Assembly: GCF_000719095.1 (NCBI RefSeq)
Contig: NZ_JOEH01000006.1
Location: 186,001 to 250,000 of the forward strand
Length of the DNA: 64,000 bases
Source of the DNA: Streptacidiphilus jeojiense
Lineage (GTDB): Bacteria; Actinomycetota; Actinomycetes; Streptomycetales; Streptomycetaceae
Direction of reading: 5' to 3'
Shown: piece after piece, positions 10,456 through 17,143 of the stretch
Layout of the letters: each line of letters begins with the position of its first letter
Numbering within the stretch: the stretch's first letter is position 1
Program-made: the position numbers and the translations under genes
The notes under the pieces: generated by a model
Seen by the model: only the letters and a program-made list of their open reading frames with translations
The model's database searches: none
Told to the model about the DNA's origin: nothing

Positions 10456-10958
10456 TTCTGAATGCAGTGATCCACGGCAGCTATTGTTATGCCGAAAGCT
10501 GGCCCGAGAAGGCTGCACTCATTACGGAAGTCATGGAGAACCTTCGGTTCGAGCGTCGTGACCAGCAGTGGGTCAGCCCTGGGGAAGTCGCAACGTTCAT
10601 GTTCGCCGCCCGGCGCCACTCGGAATTGGTGCGCGACTGGTGGCCCGATAACGCCCTTCAAATTGCGGTCAATTCGGAGACCGGCTATGGCGGGCTAGTT
10701 TGGTACGCGACACAAGAGCGAATTTCGAAGGATGAAATCTCGGAGTACATTTGGGTGTCGGATAATCCAAATCCTCCGGATTTTGACCCGCGTGTGGTGT
10801 CGGATTCTGGGGTCCCGTACTTCTTTGATCCCAGGAGCACTCTTCCGATCATTCGGATTCGGGCTGCACTTGAGGAGTTCTGCCGTCTCGGGACTGGCAA
10901 TCGACCTGAAAGTATTGAGTGGGTTCATGGGGAGATGAATGGTCAGCGGAATGGCTGA
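10452..10958 (+). CDS. Imm1-family immunity protein
   Basis: ATG 10452 overlaps the TGA of the Rhs toxin (ATGA), so translation is coupled; the frame is open upstream but that part lies inside the toxin gene. The 168-residue acidic protein has the Imm1 pattern: a central beta-rich part with GYGGLVWY, then a conserved end, VPYFFDPRSTLPIIRIR followed by ALEEF, a Gly/Arg-Pro turn and a final IEW. Imm1 proteins are known as neighbours of deaminase toxins in polymorphic toxin systems. It most likely binds and blocks the DddA-like tip in the cytoplasm. GC content is clearly lower than in the surrounding chromosome, matching the toxin tip, so the pair probably moved together. Confidence 0.85.
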   Translation: MILNAVIHGSYCYAESWPEKAALITEVMENLRFERRDQQWVSPGEVATFMFAARRHSELVRDWWPDNALQIAVNSETGYGGLVWYATQERISKDEISEYIWVSDNPNPPDFDPRVVSDSGVPYFFDPRSTLPIIRIRAALEEFCRLGTGNRPESIEWVHGEMNGQRNG

Positions 10959-11004
10959 TCTGTGTAGTCATATTTTTTGAGGTCTGTATCGCTCGAAAAG
11001 TCAT

Positions 11005-11079
11005 CGCTGCACGGGAATTGTCTCCACCACCGTCGGCTCGTACTGGCAGTCCTTCAGCTATAACGCCATAGGAGGGTGA
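11005..11079 (+). pseudogene. Relic of an Rhs core repeat
   Basis: Translation in one frame gives STTVGSYWQSFSYNAIGG then a stop at 11077-11079. This aligns with the intact Rhs gene of this window around 8270-8340, where the text reads TTVGGPAAYWTSYTYDLTGN. An upstream Cys-Thr is also shared. No start codon or longer frame exists. It is best read as a scrap of an older Rhs C-terminal region left between two immunity-type genes after tip exchange. Confidence 0.65.
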
Positions 11080-11084
11080 TCCAG

Positions 11085-11414
11085 ATGAGTTTCGATGTTT
11101 GCTTCTGGTGGCGAGGTGCTCTATCTACGCAGGAGCTTTATGAGGGTGCGGCTGACGGCAATTCTGATAGCTTTGAGTCAAGCCTAGCCGTAACTGAATT
11201 TCGTGAGCAATTGACCATTCGTTGGCCGGGGATTGAGCAATCGCTTGAGCCACTAGCTTATGATCCGGATTTGGATGTGCAGGAGGATCTGTCAAGATTC
11301 ATCCTCATCACCTTACCTTTCGATCAGACTGATAGGCTGCCAGGGATTATTGAGTTGGCGCGGTCTTTCGGGCTGGCTGGATACGATCCTCAAACTGATC
11401 AGGCGATTGGCTGA
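11085..11414 (+). CDS. Small hypothetical protein, possible orphan immunity protein
   Basis: ATG 11085 has GGAGGG eight bases upstream (11071-11076); a GTG nine bases earlier overlaps that site and is less likely. The product has 109 residues, is acidic and has no signal peptide or membrane segment. The beginning (MSFDVCFWWRGA) and the end (GLAGYDPQTDQ) resemble small proteins encoded near polymorphic toxins, where a closing YDPQ motif is common, but I cannot assign a named family. It lies behind the Imm1 gene and an Rhs relic, so it may protect against the toxin tip formerly attached here. It contains a TTA codon (11313-11315), unusual for this organism, and low GC, both in line with acquisition. 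Confidence 0.6.
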   Translation: MSFDVCFWWRGALSTQELYEGAADGNSDSFESSLAVTEFREQLTIRWPGIEQSLEPLAYDPDLDVQEDLSRFILITLPFDQTDRLPGIIELARSFGLAGYDPQTDQAIG

Positions 11415-11811
11415 GCCTGGGTGCACCGATCGGTGATGGGCTGCGGGTGGGGCTGACGCAAACAGGGACGCGCCCACTGAACTGGGTGATGGGAGTTCTC
11501 ACGCTTTCACCAGGTCCGATTGGGAAGGCACCTCGTGAAGGCCTCCCAGGGTTTCGGGGCCTTCGAATTTGGGCGGTGTGGAGGTGTCCGCGAGCTTGGC
11601 GGGTGGCGACGTAGCGTGTGCGTAGGCATTGGCCTCGACCTCGATTGTTCAGTGGCCTGATCGTGGGGCTCAGCTCGGCTGTTTTGCCCGGTTTGTCCTC
11701 GGCCGTTCGAGGCGGGTCCGTCGCGTGACGCCGCGGTGTGCGCCGGGTTCCACGGCCCGGTGGCCCGCCGGTCTGCTCCTTCCTGCTCCTCGTCGGAGTA
11801 GTGACCGGCCC
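11415..11811. other. Non-coding stretch between toxin locus and IS remnant
   Basis: No credible gene is seen in these 397 bp. The left part is mixed in GC and the right part resembles the outer end of the adjoining insertion sequence. Apart from a possible terminator hairpin at 11537-11564 nothing is recognisable; convincing IS ends or target duplications were not found. Confidence 0.5.
11537..11564 (+). terminator. Possible terminator hairpin after the toxin-immunity genes
   Basis: GAAGGCC (11537-11543) pairs with GGCCTTC (11558-11564) across a 14-base loop. There is no U-tract, so the call is weak. It lies 120 bp beyond the last small gene. Confidence 0.3.
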
Positions 11812-13278
11812 TCAGGTGAGGGCCGGAAGCTTGGTGGCCCGCCGCCAGGCGGTGGTGAACGCGTGCCCCCAGGGCCATGACCGGTCCAGGTGGAGGACGC
11901 GGCGGCGGGCGTGGGCGGTGAGGCGGGCCGGGAGGTGGTAGAGCTTCGTGCGGATCGTGGCCGGCTAGGCCTTGGCCAGCTCCGGGGTGTCGTGCAGCAG
12001 CAGGGGCCGCGTTCAGGCGTCGAGGTCGGCCGCGACGGTCGCGGCCAGCACCCAGGCCGCGTTGACCTGCCAGGACTTCGAAGGCAGCAGGCCGAGGCCG
12101 ACCCGCTTGATTGCTTTCACGCGGTCCTCCACTTCGGCGTGATCACGGTAGAGCGCATCAAGGAACCACGCCTGTCCGGGGCCGGGCACGGCAGAAAGGC
12201 CTTGGTGGGCGGGGAGGTTGGTGGCAATGATCTGGTAGCGCCAGCCCGTCTTCCTCTCGAAGTCGGTGAGCTTCTTCGCGTCGCGCCGCGAGGGCTTGAC
12301 CCTGCGCACGATCAGCCGTAGCCCCTGCGGCCAGCCCGCGAGGTCGCGCACTCCGGTGAGCTCGGCGACCTGGTAGGTGACCGGTTTCCCGTCCTCGCCG
12401 GTGATCTCGTGGGCCTGGCCGTCCTGCCGCAGTGCGGCCGCCCAGACGCTCTCGGGCAGCAGGGCGATGGCCTGTTCGTCGGCGGCGTTGACGGCCCAGC
12501 CGGTCACGAACCGCACCCGGCGCCGGGTGGTGGTGAGCGCGTGCAGGTGGTCCAGGACGCCGTGGCTGAAGGCCGCGCCGTTGATGCGGACCAGCAGTTT
12601 CGACCACAGCGGCAGCGGCAGCGGGAGCTGGCGCAGGCCGGCGGCCAGCACGGTCCGGTGGTCGGCGACGTCGTTGGGTGCGGCGTTTCCCGGACGCAGC
12701 AGCATCGCGACGCACTCGCGGGTGTTGGCCAGCCGGGCGCCCAGCGGCATGTGGCCGAAGCCGCCCTTGTAGGTACCCGTTGCGCCCTCCTTCCTGCTGG
12801 TGCAGGTCACGATGGTGGCGTCCAGGTCCAGGACGTACCAGCCGACGAGTTCCCGTCCGGCGACCGTGATCCAGGGGAAGCCGCCGGGCCGCAGGTGCAG
12901 CCAGGTCCACACCGCGCGGCGTATCGCACCACGGGCCCGCTCGATCCGGGCCGCCGTCGGGGCGTCGATCGCCTCCAGCGTGCGGCGCAGGGTGCTGTCG
13001 GAGACCGGGTCGCCGAACAGGCGCCGCCAGTGGCCCTGGAGCCGCTCGGCCTCCAGCACGTTCGTCGCGCCGAGCACGATCGCGCAGGCGAGCTGGACCA
13101 GCACCACGCCGCGGTCCCGCCACCCCGGCCCACCGCCGGAGGGGATCACCGCGCCGAGCGCGCGGGTCAGCCCGGTACGGTCCGCGACCTTCCGCAGCAG
13201 CACGATGCCCGCGTGGCCGACCAGATTCCCATCATCGACCCGCACCGCGAGCCGCCTGTCCCAGCTGGTAGCTTTCAC
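11812..13278 (-). pseudogene. IS1380-family transposase, broken by two nonsense mutations
   Basis: Reading leftward from GTG 13278, the frame matches IS1380-type DDE transposases (DDGNLVGHAGI, WYVLDLDATIV, DRVKAIKRVGLG). It stops at TGA 12013-12015, right after AADLDA. Translation past this stop stays in frame and continues family-like: TRPLLLHDTPELAKA, then TAG, then ATIRTKLYHLPARLTAHARR, ending at TGA 11812-11814 after KLPALT. The first stop replaces an expected Trp codon and the second an expected Glu codon. The element is therefore probably inactive. A longer upstream reading to 13320 exists, but the family-like part begins near 13278. Terminal inverted repeats were not identified with confidence. 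Confidence 0.8.
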
Positions 13279-13540
13279 CCGGAGGGTGCCTCTTCCGATC
13301 GATGAACTTGATCTCGACAATCCAGATCATCGCAGGTGAGAGGCACCCCCTTGCTGTTGGGGCGTCAGCTCGGATTTCCAGCCGAGCAACTGAGGTTGAG
13401 ACGTTTAGCCTCCAGGGGTGTTTCAAATTCCCCATGAGCGGGTGAGTGCGCACGTCGTCGCTGGTGGGCCACGGGACTTGCCCGTCATGAACGCAACGAA
13501 GCTCCGGTTGAACGGGGTGACCTTTTCAAGTCGCCCTGAC

Positions 13541-13869
13541 CGGGCACTGTCCACACTCGGGACATTCCTGCGCGCGTTCTCCTGGGTACATGTGCGGTAA
13601 CTGGAGTCCGCGGCACGGGCGTTCACCTGCAACCTGGCCCGGCACTGCAACCTGCTGGCCGGTGGCGACCAGGTAGTGCACCTGGACATCGACTCCAAGG
13701 TCAAACAGGTCTACCGTGCCGGCAAGCAGGGCGCGGAGTACGGCTACACCAAGGTGCGCGGCCTGCACTTCCAGATCGTCACCGCCTCCACCCCGCTGTC
13801 CGCGCCGGTGATCGTGGCCACCCGCCTGTGCAAGGGCTCGGCCGGATCCACCAAGGGAGCGTCGGTCAG
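13541..13869 (+). pseudogene. Fragment of a second IS1380-family transposase
   Basis: The frame reads STLGTFLRAFSWVHVR, a TAA stop at 13598-13600, then LESAARAFTCNL and on through KQGAEYGYTKVRGL and STPLSAPVIVATRL to KGAS. These are the conserved middle blocks of an IS1380 subgroup different from the neighbouring copy; the stop replaces a Gln of the expected HVRQL. Both ends of the gene are missing. The open frame runs to 13960, but the last 30 residues no longer look like a transposase. Confidence 0.7.
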
Positions 13870-14050
13870 CTGCGACCTGCACACCCTGCCCCACCTCCCG
13901 GACCCGTCCCAGCCCAAGGGCCGCCAGCCCCTCAAACGCCGCCTGGGCCCGCTGCCCTGACCGTCGACGACACCCCCGTAGCCCCTGATGTGACATGCAC
14001 TCAGTGTGGTTATCCTGGTCGACACATGTGTTCGACGGACGGGGGTGTCC
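13870..14050. other. Leader region of the ESX-like toxin operon
   Basis: After the transposase relic no gene is visible. A TATCCT hexamer at 14011-14016 could be a -10 element; the upstream TGTGAC (13989-13994, 16-bp spacing) is a poor -35. GGGGG at 14041-14045 serves as ribosome site for the gene at 14051. A promoter here is needed for the operon, but its exact position is uncertain. Confidence 0.3.
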
Positions 14051-14773
14051 ATGGCGATCGAACTACCGGGGGCGGTGGTGACCTTCCTTCAGGTCATCGG
14101 CATCAAGTGGCCTCAGGTGAACGAGGACTCGGTGCGTGAGTTCGCGACGCACGTGCGGGACTTCGCCGCCGAGATCGACGGGACGCACCGTCAGGCGACC
14201 GCGACGGTGACCGCGATGAAGGAGTCGTACCAGGCCAACTCGTACGAGCTGCTGGTGTCGAAGTGGGCGCACCTGTCCCAGGGGCACATGAGCGAGCTGC
14301 AGACCGGCTGTTCGCTGCTGGCGACGGCGCTGGACGCGGCGGCCGACTACATCGTGGCGATGAAGCTGGAGTGCATAGCCGACCTGGTGGTGCTGGCGGC
14401 CTCGTTCGTCGCGGACCAGGCCGCGGCGGTGGTGACGCTGGGTCTGGCCGAGGCGGCCGAGGCGGCCATCGTCGAGGCCGCGGACCTGGCCGTGGAGTAC
14501 CTGAAGCAGATGGTGATCCAGTACATCACCGCGCAGGTGATCGAGGCCGCGCTGACGCCGCTGCTGGGCACGGTGGAGAAGGCGGTCGCGGGGATGAGCT
14601 ACTCGGCGCTGGAGGACATGCTGGGCGTGTCCGGGAGCGGGCCCGGCGACGGCTTCCGGATACACCCGGCCGATCTGACCGCGCACGCGCAGGTGCTGGG
14701 GCAGCACGCGCAGACCGTCCAGGGGCATGCCGAGGTGTTCGCCGGCAAGTTCGCCGGGCTGGACTTCTCATGA
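14051..14773 (+). CDS. WXG100/ESX-like alpha-helical protein of a toxin operon
   Basis: ATG 14051 is preceded by a G-rich ribosome site; GTG 14045 in the same frame is an alternative. The 240-residue product is almost entirely helical. The first 100 residues carry a WXG100-like hairpin with KWPQVNEDSV and a long helix (FATHVRDFAAEIDG). A hydrophobic Ala/Val-rich central part follows (about residues 100-185). The end (HAQVLGQHAQTVQGHAEVFAGKF) resembles a second ESX-type helix. In actinomycetes such proteins act as the secreted or partner module of ESX (type VII) toxins. The next gene overlaps by ATGA, as if one polymorphic toxin were split in two chains. Start of a five-gene operon. Confidence 0.75.
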   Translation: MAIELPGAVVTFLQVIGIKWPQVNEDSVREFATHVRDFAAEIDGTHRQATATVTAMKESYQANSYELLVSKWAHLSQGHMSELQTGCSLLATALDAAADYIVAMKLECIADLVVLAASFVADQAAAVVTLGLAEAAEAAIVEAADLAVEYLKQMVIQYITAQVIEAALTPLLGTVEKAVAGMSYSALEDMLGVSGSGPGDGFRIHPADLTAHAQVLGQHAQTVQGHAEVFAGKFAGLDFS

Positions 14774-15621
14774 GCGGCGAGATACACGAGGTCTTCAAGG
14801 ACGCGGCCACGAAGGTCGGCAAGGGACTGGTCAAGGACTTCACCGATGCGTACCACGGCATCCTCAAGGACACCGAGAGCGGGGCCGGCCAGGTGGCGAA
14901 GAACGCCGCCGAGGCCGACGCCGAGCACGCCGCGAAGCTGGCGGCGCTGGAGAAGGCCCGTGAGGACCTGCACGGGAAGATCGGGGACACCCCGGTCTAC
15001 CGCCTCAACGACGACCTGACGGTGGACCGGCTCACCCCGCACGGCGCCGTGCCGCTGACCGACGAGGAGCGCGCCAAGCTGCCGCTGGGCCTGGACGAGG
15101 ACGGCAAGGTACCCAAGCGGCCGGTCGGCAAGGACAGCCCGTACAACCTCCCCAAGATCGAGGAGGGGGAGACCCGTCCGCACGTGGACTCGGCCGAGAT
15201 ACCGGTCGGCAGTACCGACCTGGCCGCGGCCACCCAGCTGGCCAGGCACGAGGCGGGCGACTACGGCACCTACCGCGGAACGAAGTTCACCAGCAAGAAC
15301 TACGCGGCCGTCAGGTACGGAAAGCCCGGCGACGCGGACGGATTCATCCTGGTCGGACGCAGCAAGTACCCCACGCATTCCGAACGTGCGCTGGGAATCC
15401 CTTTTCTGCAGGAGAAGACGGCGGCGGGGGTCACCGAGCTCTACACCGAAAGAGCACCCTGTACAAACAGCGTCAACTGCAGTGCCTGGATGAGCGAGTA
15501 CATGGACCCCAACATGAAGGTCTCGCACAGCATCGAGTACGGCAGCACCGAGGCGTCGCGCACGGCCGGCAACGAGGCGATGCGCAAGTACCTCGACGGA
15601 CTGGTGCCCGGCGGGCGCTGA
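14770..15621 (+). CDS. Deaminase-fold toxin (XOO2897-like nucleic acid/nucleotide deaminase)
   Basis: ATG 14770 overlaps the previous stop. The 283-residue protein has a charged helical N-terminal part (about 1-75), a linker, and a C-terminal deaminase domain from about residue 145. Key residues are visible: His203-Ser-Glu205 (zinc His and catalytic Glu), the block LYTERAPC, and zinc ligands Cys231 and Cys237 in C-x5-C, with a closing helix rich in Ala and Arg. The ERxPC block fits deaminases of polymorphic toxins, most like the XOO2897 group, but the exact subfamily needs a profile search. No signal peptide is seen, in keeping with export by an ESX system. Substrate (DNA, RNA or nucleotide) cannot be told. 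A SUKH-4 gene follows 32 bp later. Confidence 0.82.
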   Translation: MSGEIHEVFKDAATKVGKGLVKDFTDAYHGILKDTESGAGQVAKNAAEADAEHAAKLAALEKAREDLHGKIGDTPVYRLNDDLTVDRLTPHGAVPLTDEERAKLPLGLDEDGKVPKRPVGKDSPYNLPKIEEGETRPHVDSAEIPVGSTDLAAATQLARHEAGDYGTYRGTKFTSKNYAAVRYGKPGDADGFILVGRSKYPTHSERALGIPFLQEKTAAGVTELYTERAPCTNSVNCSAWMSEYMDPNMKVSHSIEYGSTEASRTAGNEAMRKYLDGLVPGGR

Positions 15622-15653
15622 ACCGGCGTACCGGAACAGATAGGATGTGAATC

Positions 15654-16235
15654 ATGCCGCAGACCGTCGACCGGGCTCTGATGGAGTCGGTCTTCCCAGC
15701 CGATGACCTGGTCACCGTACCGGAGGGCGCACTCGCACCGGTCTCCCACGCCCGGACCCGCGAACTGCTGCGCGACGTCGGCCTGCCCGACCAGCCCACC
15801 GGATGGTTTCAGACGGTCAAGGACCTGTCCGTCGAGATCGCGGACAAGGGCTGGCCGCGCGGCCGCGCCCTGCACCCGTCCTCGGACCTGGTCTTCGACG
15901 AGTGGATCGCGATCGGCGGAATTCCCTACGACACCATGGTGGTCGACGCCGGCAGCGGCGCCGTGTACTGCATTCCGGGGAGCGGCGCCGAACCCTATCT
16001 GTTGAACAGCAGCCTGGACGACTTCCTCTACTTCCTCTACAGCGTCGAGGCCGAGCGTCCCAACTACGACGCCGAATTCGCCGAGGAGAACGGCTTCGAG
16101 GACGACGGGGAATTCGGCGTGGGGGTGGACGAGCGGCTGCTCGCGGTGATGCGCGAGGCCGATCCGGTCGCCCTGCAGAACCCCGGATCGACCTGGTTCA
16201 CGGTGCTGGAGTACGTGAGGACGTTCGGCGAGTGA
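15654..16235 (+). CDS. SUKH-4 family immunity protein
   Basis: This 193-residue acidic protein shows the SUKH-4 layout: an N-terminal helix followed by TRELLRDVGLP, a central IAIGGIPYDTMVVDAGSGAV sheet, then YLLNSSLDDFLYFLYSVE near residues 120-135. SUKH proteins neutralise many nuclease and deaminase toxins by direct binding. Its place directly after the deaminase toxin makes it the prime immunity candidate. The stop overlaps the GTG of the following gene (GTGA), so the two are translated together. Confidence 0.85.
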   Translation: MPQTVDRALMESVFPADDLVTVPEGALAPVSHARTRELLRDVGLPDQPTGWFQTVKDLSVEIADKGWPRGRALHPSSDLVFDEWIAIGGIPYDTMVVDAGSGAVYCIPGSGAEPYLLNSSLDDFLYFLYSVEAERPNYDAEFAEENGFEDDGEFGVGVDERLLAVMREADPVALQNPGSTWFTVLEYVRTFGE

Positions 16236-17143
16236 GCCATCCCGAGAGCGACCGGCTCGACGAGGCGATGACCGCCCGGTTCGGCGCCGCAGGGCTTCGC
16301 CGGTTCGGCGTCGACGCGGCGGCGGGCGACCCGGTGGCCCCGGAGGCCGAGGCGCTGTCCCGGATCGCCGCGCTGACGCTGCCGCTCCAGGTCGGCCCGT
16401 ACTTCCGCACCGCCGCGGGCGAACCGGCCGCGCTGCGCGAGTACGCGGTGGAGACGTCGAAGTCGCTGCGCTCCGCCGACCACCTGTCCTGGACGCGGCT
16501 CGGGTCGGACTCGGCCTACCAACTCGTCGCCGACCCCGACGGGCGGATCCAGGCGATGCTGCTCGGGTACAGCGAGCCGCTGCGGTTCGTCAGCTCCAGC
16601 CCGGAGGAGTTCGCGGCCGCGCTGCTGGACCTGGACGGACTGCTCTCCTTCCTCGGCGCGACGGACAGCCCGCAGGCGGCGCAGGCAGCGTTCGAGGACT
16701 TCCAACGGCGGCTGCAGGAGGCCGATCCGGCGGCTTTCGTCGACCGGGAGAGCTGGTGGCCGCTGGTGCTCGACGATCTGCGGGACACCGCCGGGGTGGA
16801 GAACTTCGCCGCGTTCGAGGTCGTCGACGGGAGCGGCCAGAAGAAGATCCTCACCGCTTCCGGCGCGATCGCGCTGCACCCGGAGGAACGCCTGTGGGCC
16901 TCCCTGAAGGGCGCCGGGGTCGCACCGGAGCAGGTGACGGGCATCCACACCGACCTGCAGCCCTGCTTCCTGCCGGGCCACTACTGCTCGATGTGGCTGG
17001 CGGTGCGCTTCCCGCAGGCCAAGCTCACGCACTCGTTCCCCTACGGCGAGACCGCCGCCTCCAGGGGCGAGGGGATAAGCCGGCTCCGGGCCGCCGCCGC
17101 GCAGCAGTCGCAGTCGCAGTCACAGTCGCTGGGGCCGGCGTGA
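16232..17143 (+). CDS. SUKH-like N-terminus fused to a deaminase domain
   Basis: GTG 16232 overlaps the previous stop. The first 145 residues of the 303-residue protein follow a SUKH-4-like pattern (FRTAAGEP, AYQLVADPDGRI, RFVSSSPEEFAAALLDLDGL). Residues about 150-285 form a second module with deaminase signatures: His216-Pro-Glu218 (HxE), then LQPCFLPGHYC with Cys245 and Cys252 (C-x6-C), then THSFPYG. The HxE and both Cys are intact, so the domain may be catalytically active rather than a decoy. A Gln-Ser repeat closes the protein. The domain is clearly different from the deaminase two genes upstream. Possible roles: sensor or decoy immunity, or a regulated effector; none is shown. It overlaps the next gene by GTGA. 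Confidence 0.72.
   Translation: MSHPESDRLDEAMTARFGAAGLRRFGVDAAAGDPVAPEAEALSRIAALTLPLQVGPYFRTAAGEPAALREYAVETSKSLRSADHLSWTRLGSDSAYQLVADPDGRIQAMLLGYSEPLRFVSSSPEEFAAALLDLDGLLSFLGATDSPQAAQAAFEDFQRRLQEADPAAFVDRESWWPLVLDDLRDTAGVENFAAFEVVDGSGQKKILTASGAIALHPEERLWASLKGAGVAPEQVTGIHTDLQPCFLPGHYCSMWLAVRFPQAKLTHSFPYGETAASRGEGISRLRAAAAQQSQSQSQSLGPA

Noticed and set aside
11415..14050. A complete, mobile insertion sequence or transposon
   Set aside because: Both transposase frames are broken and no terminal inverted repeats or target duplications could be found by eye.
17084..17133. CAGTCG/CAGTCA repeats as a regulatory or CRISPR-like array
   Set aside because: Only a few hexamers inside the coding end of the fusion gene; they encode a Gln-Ser tail.
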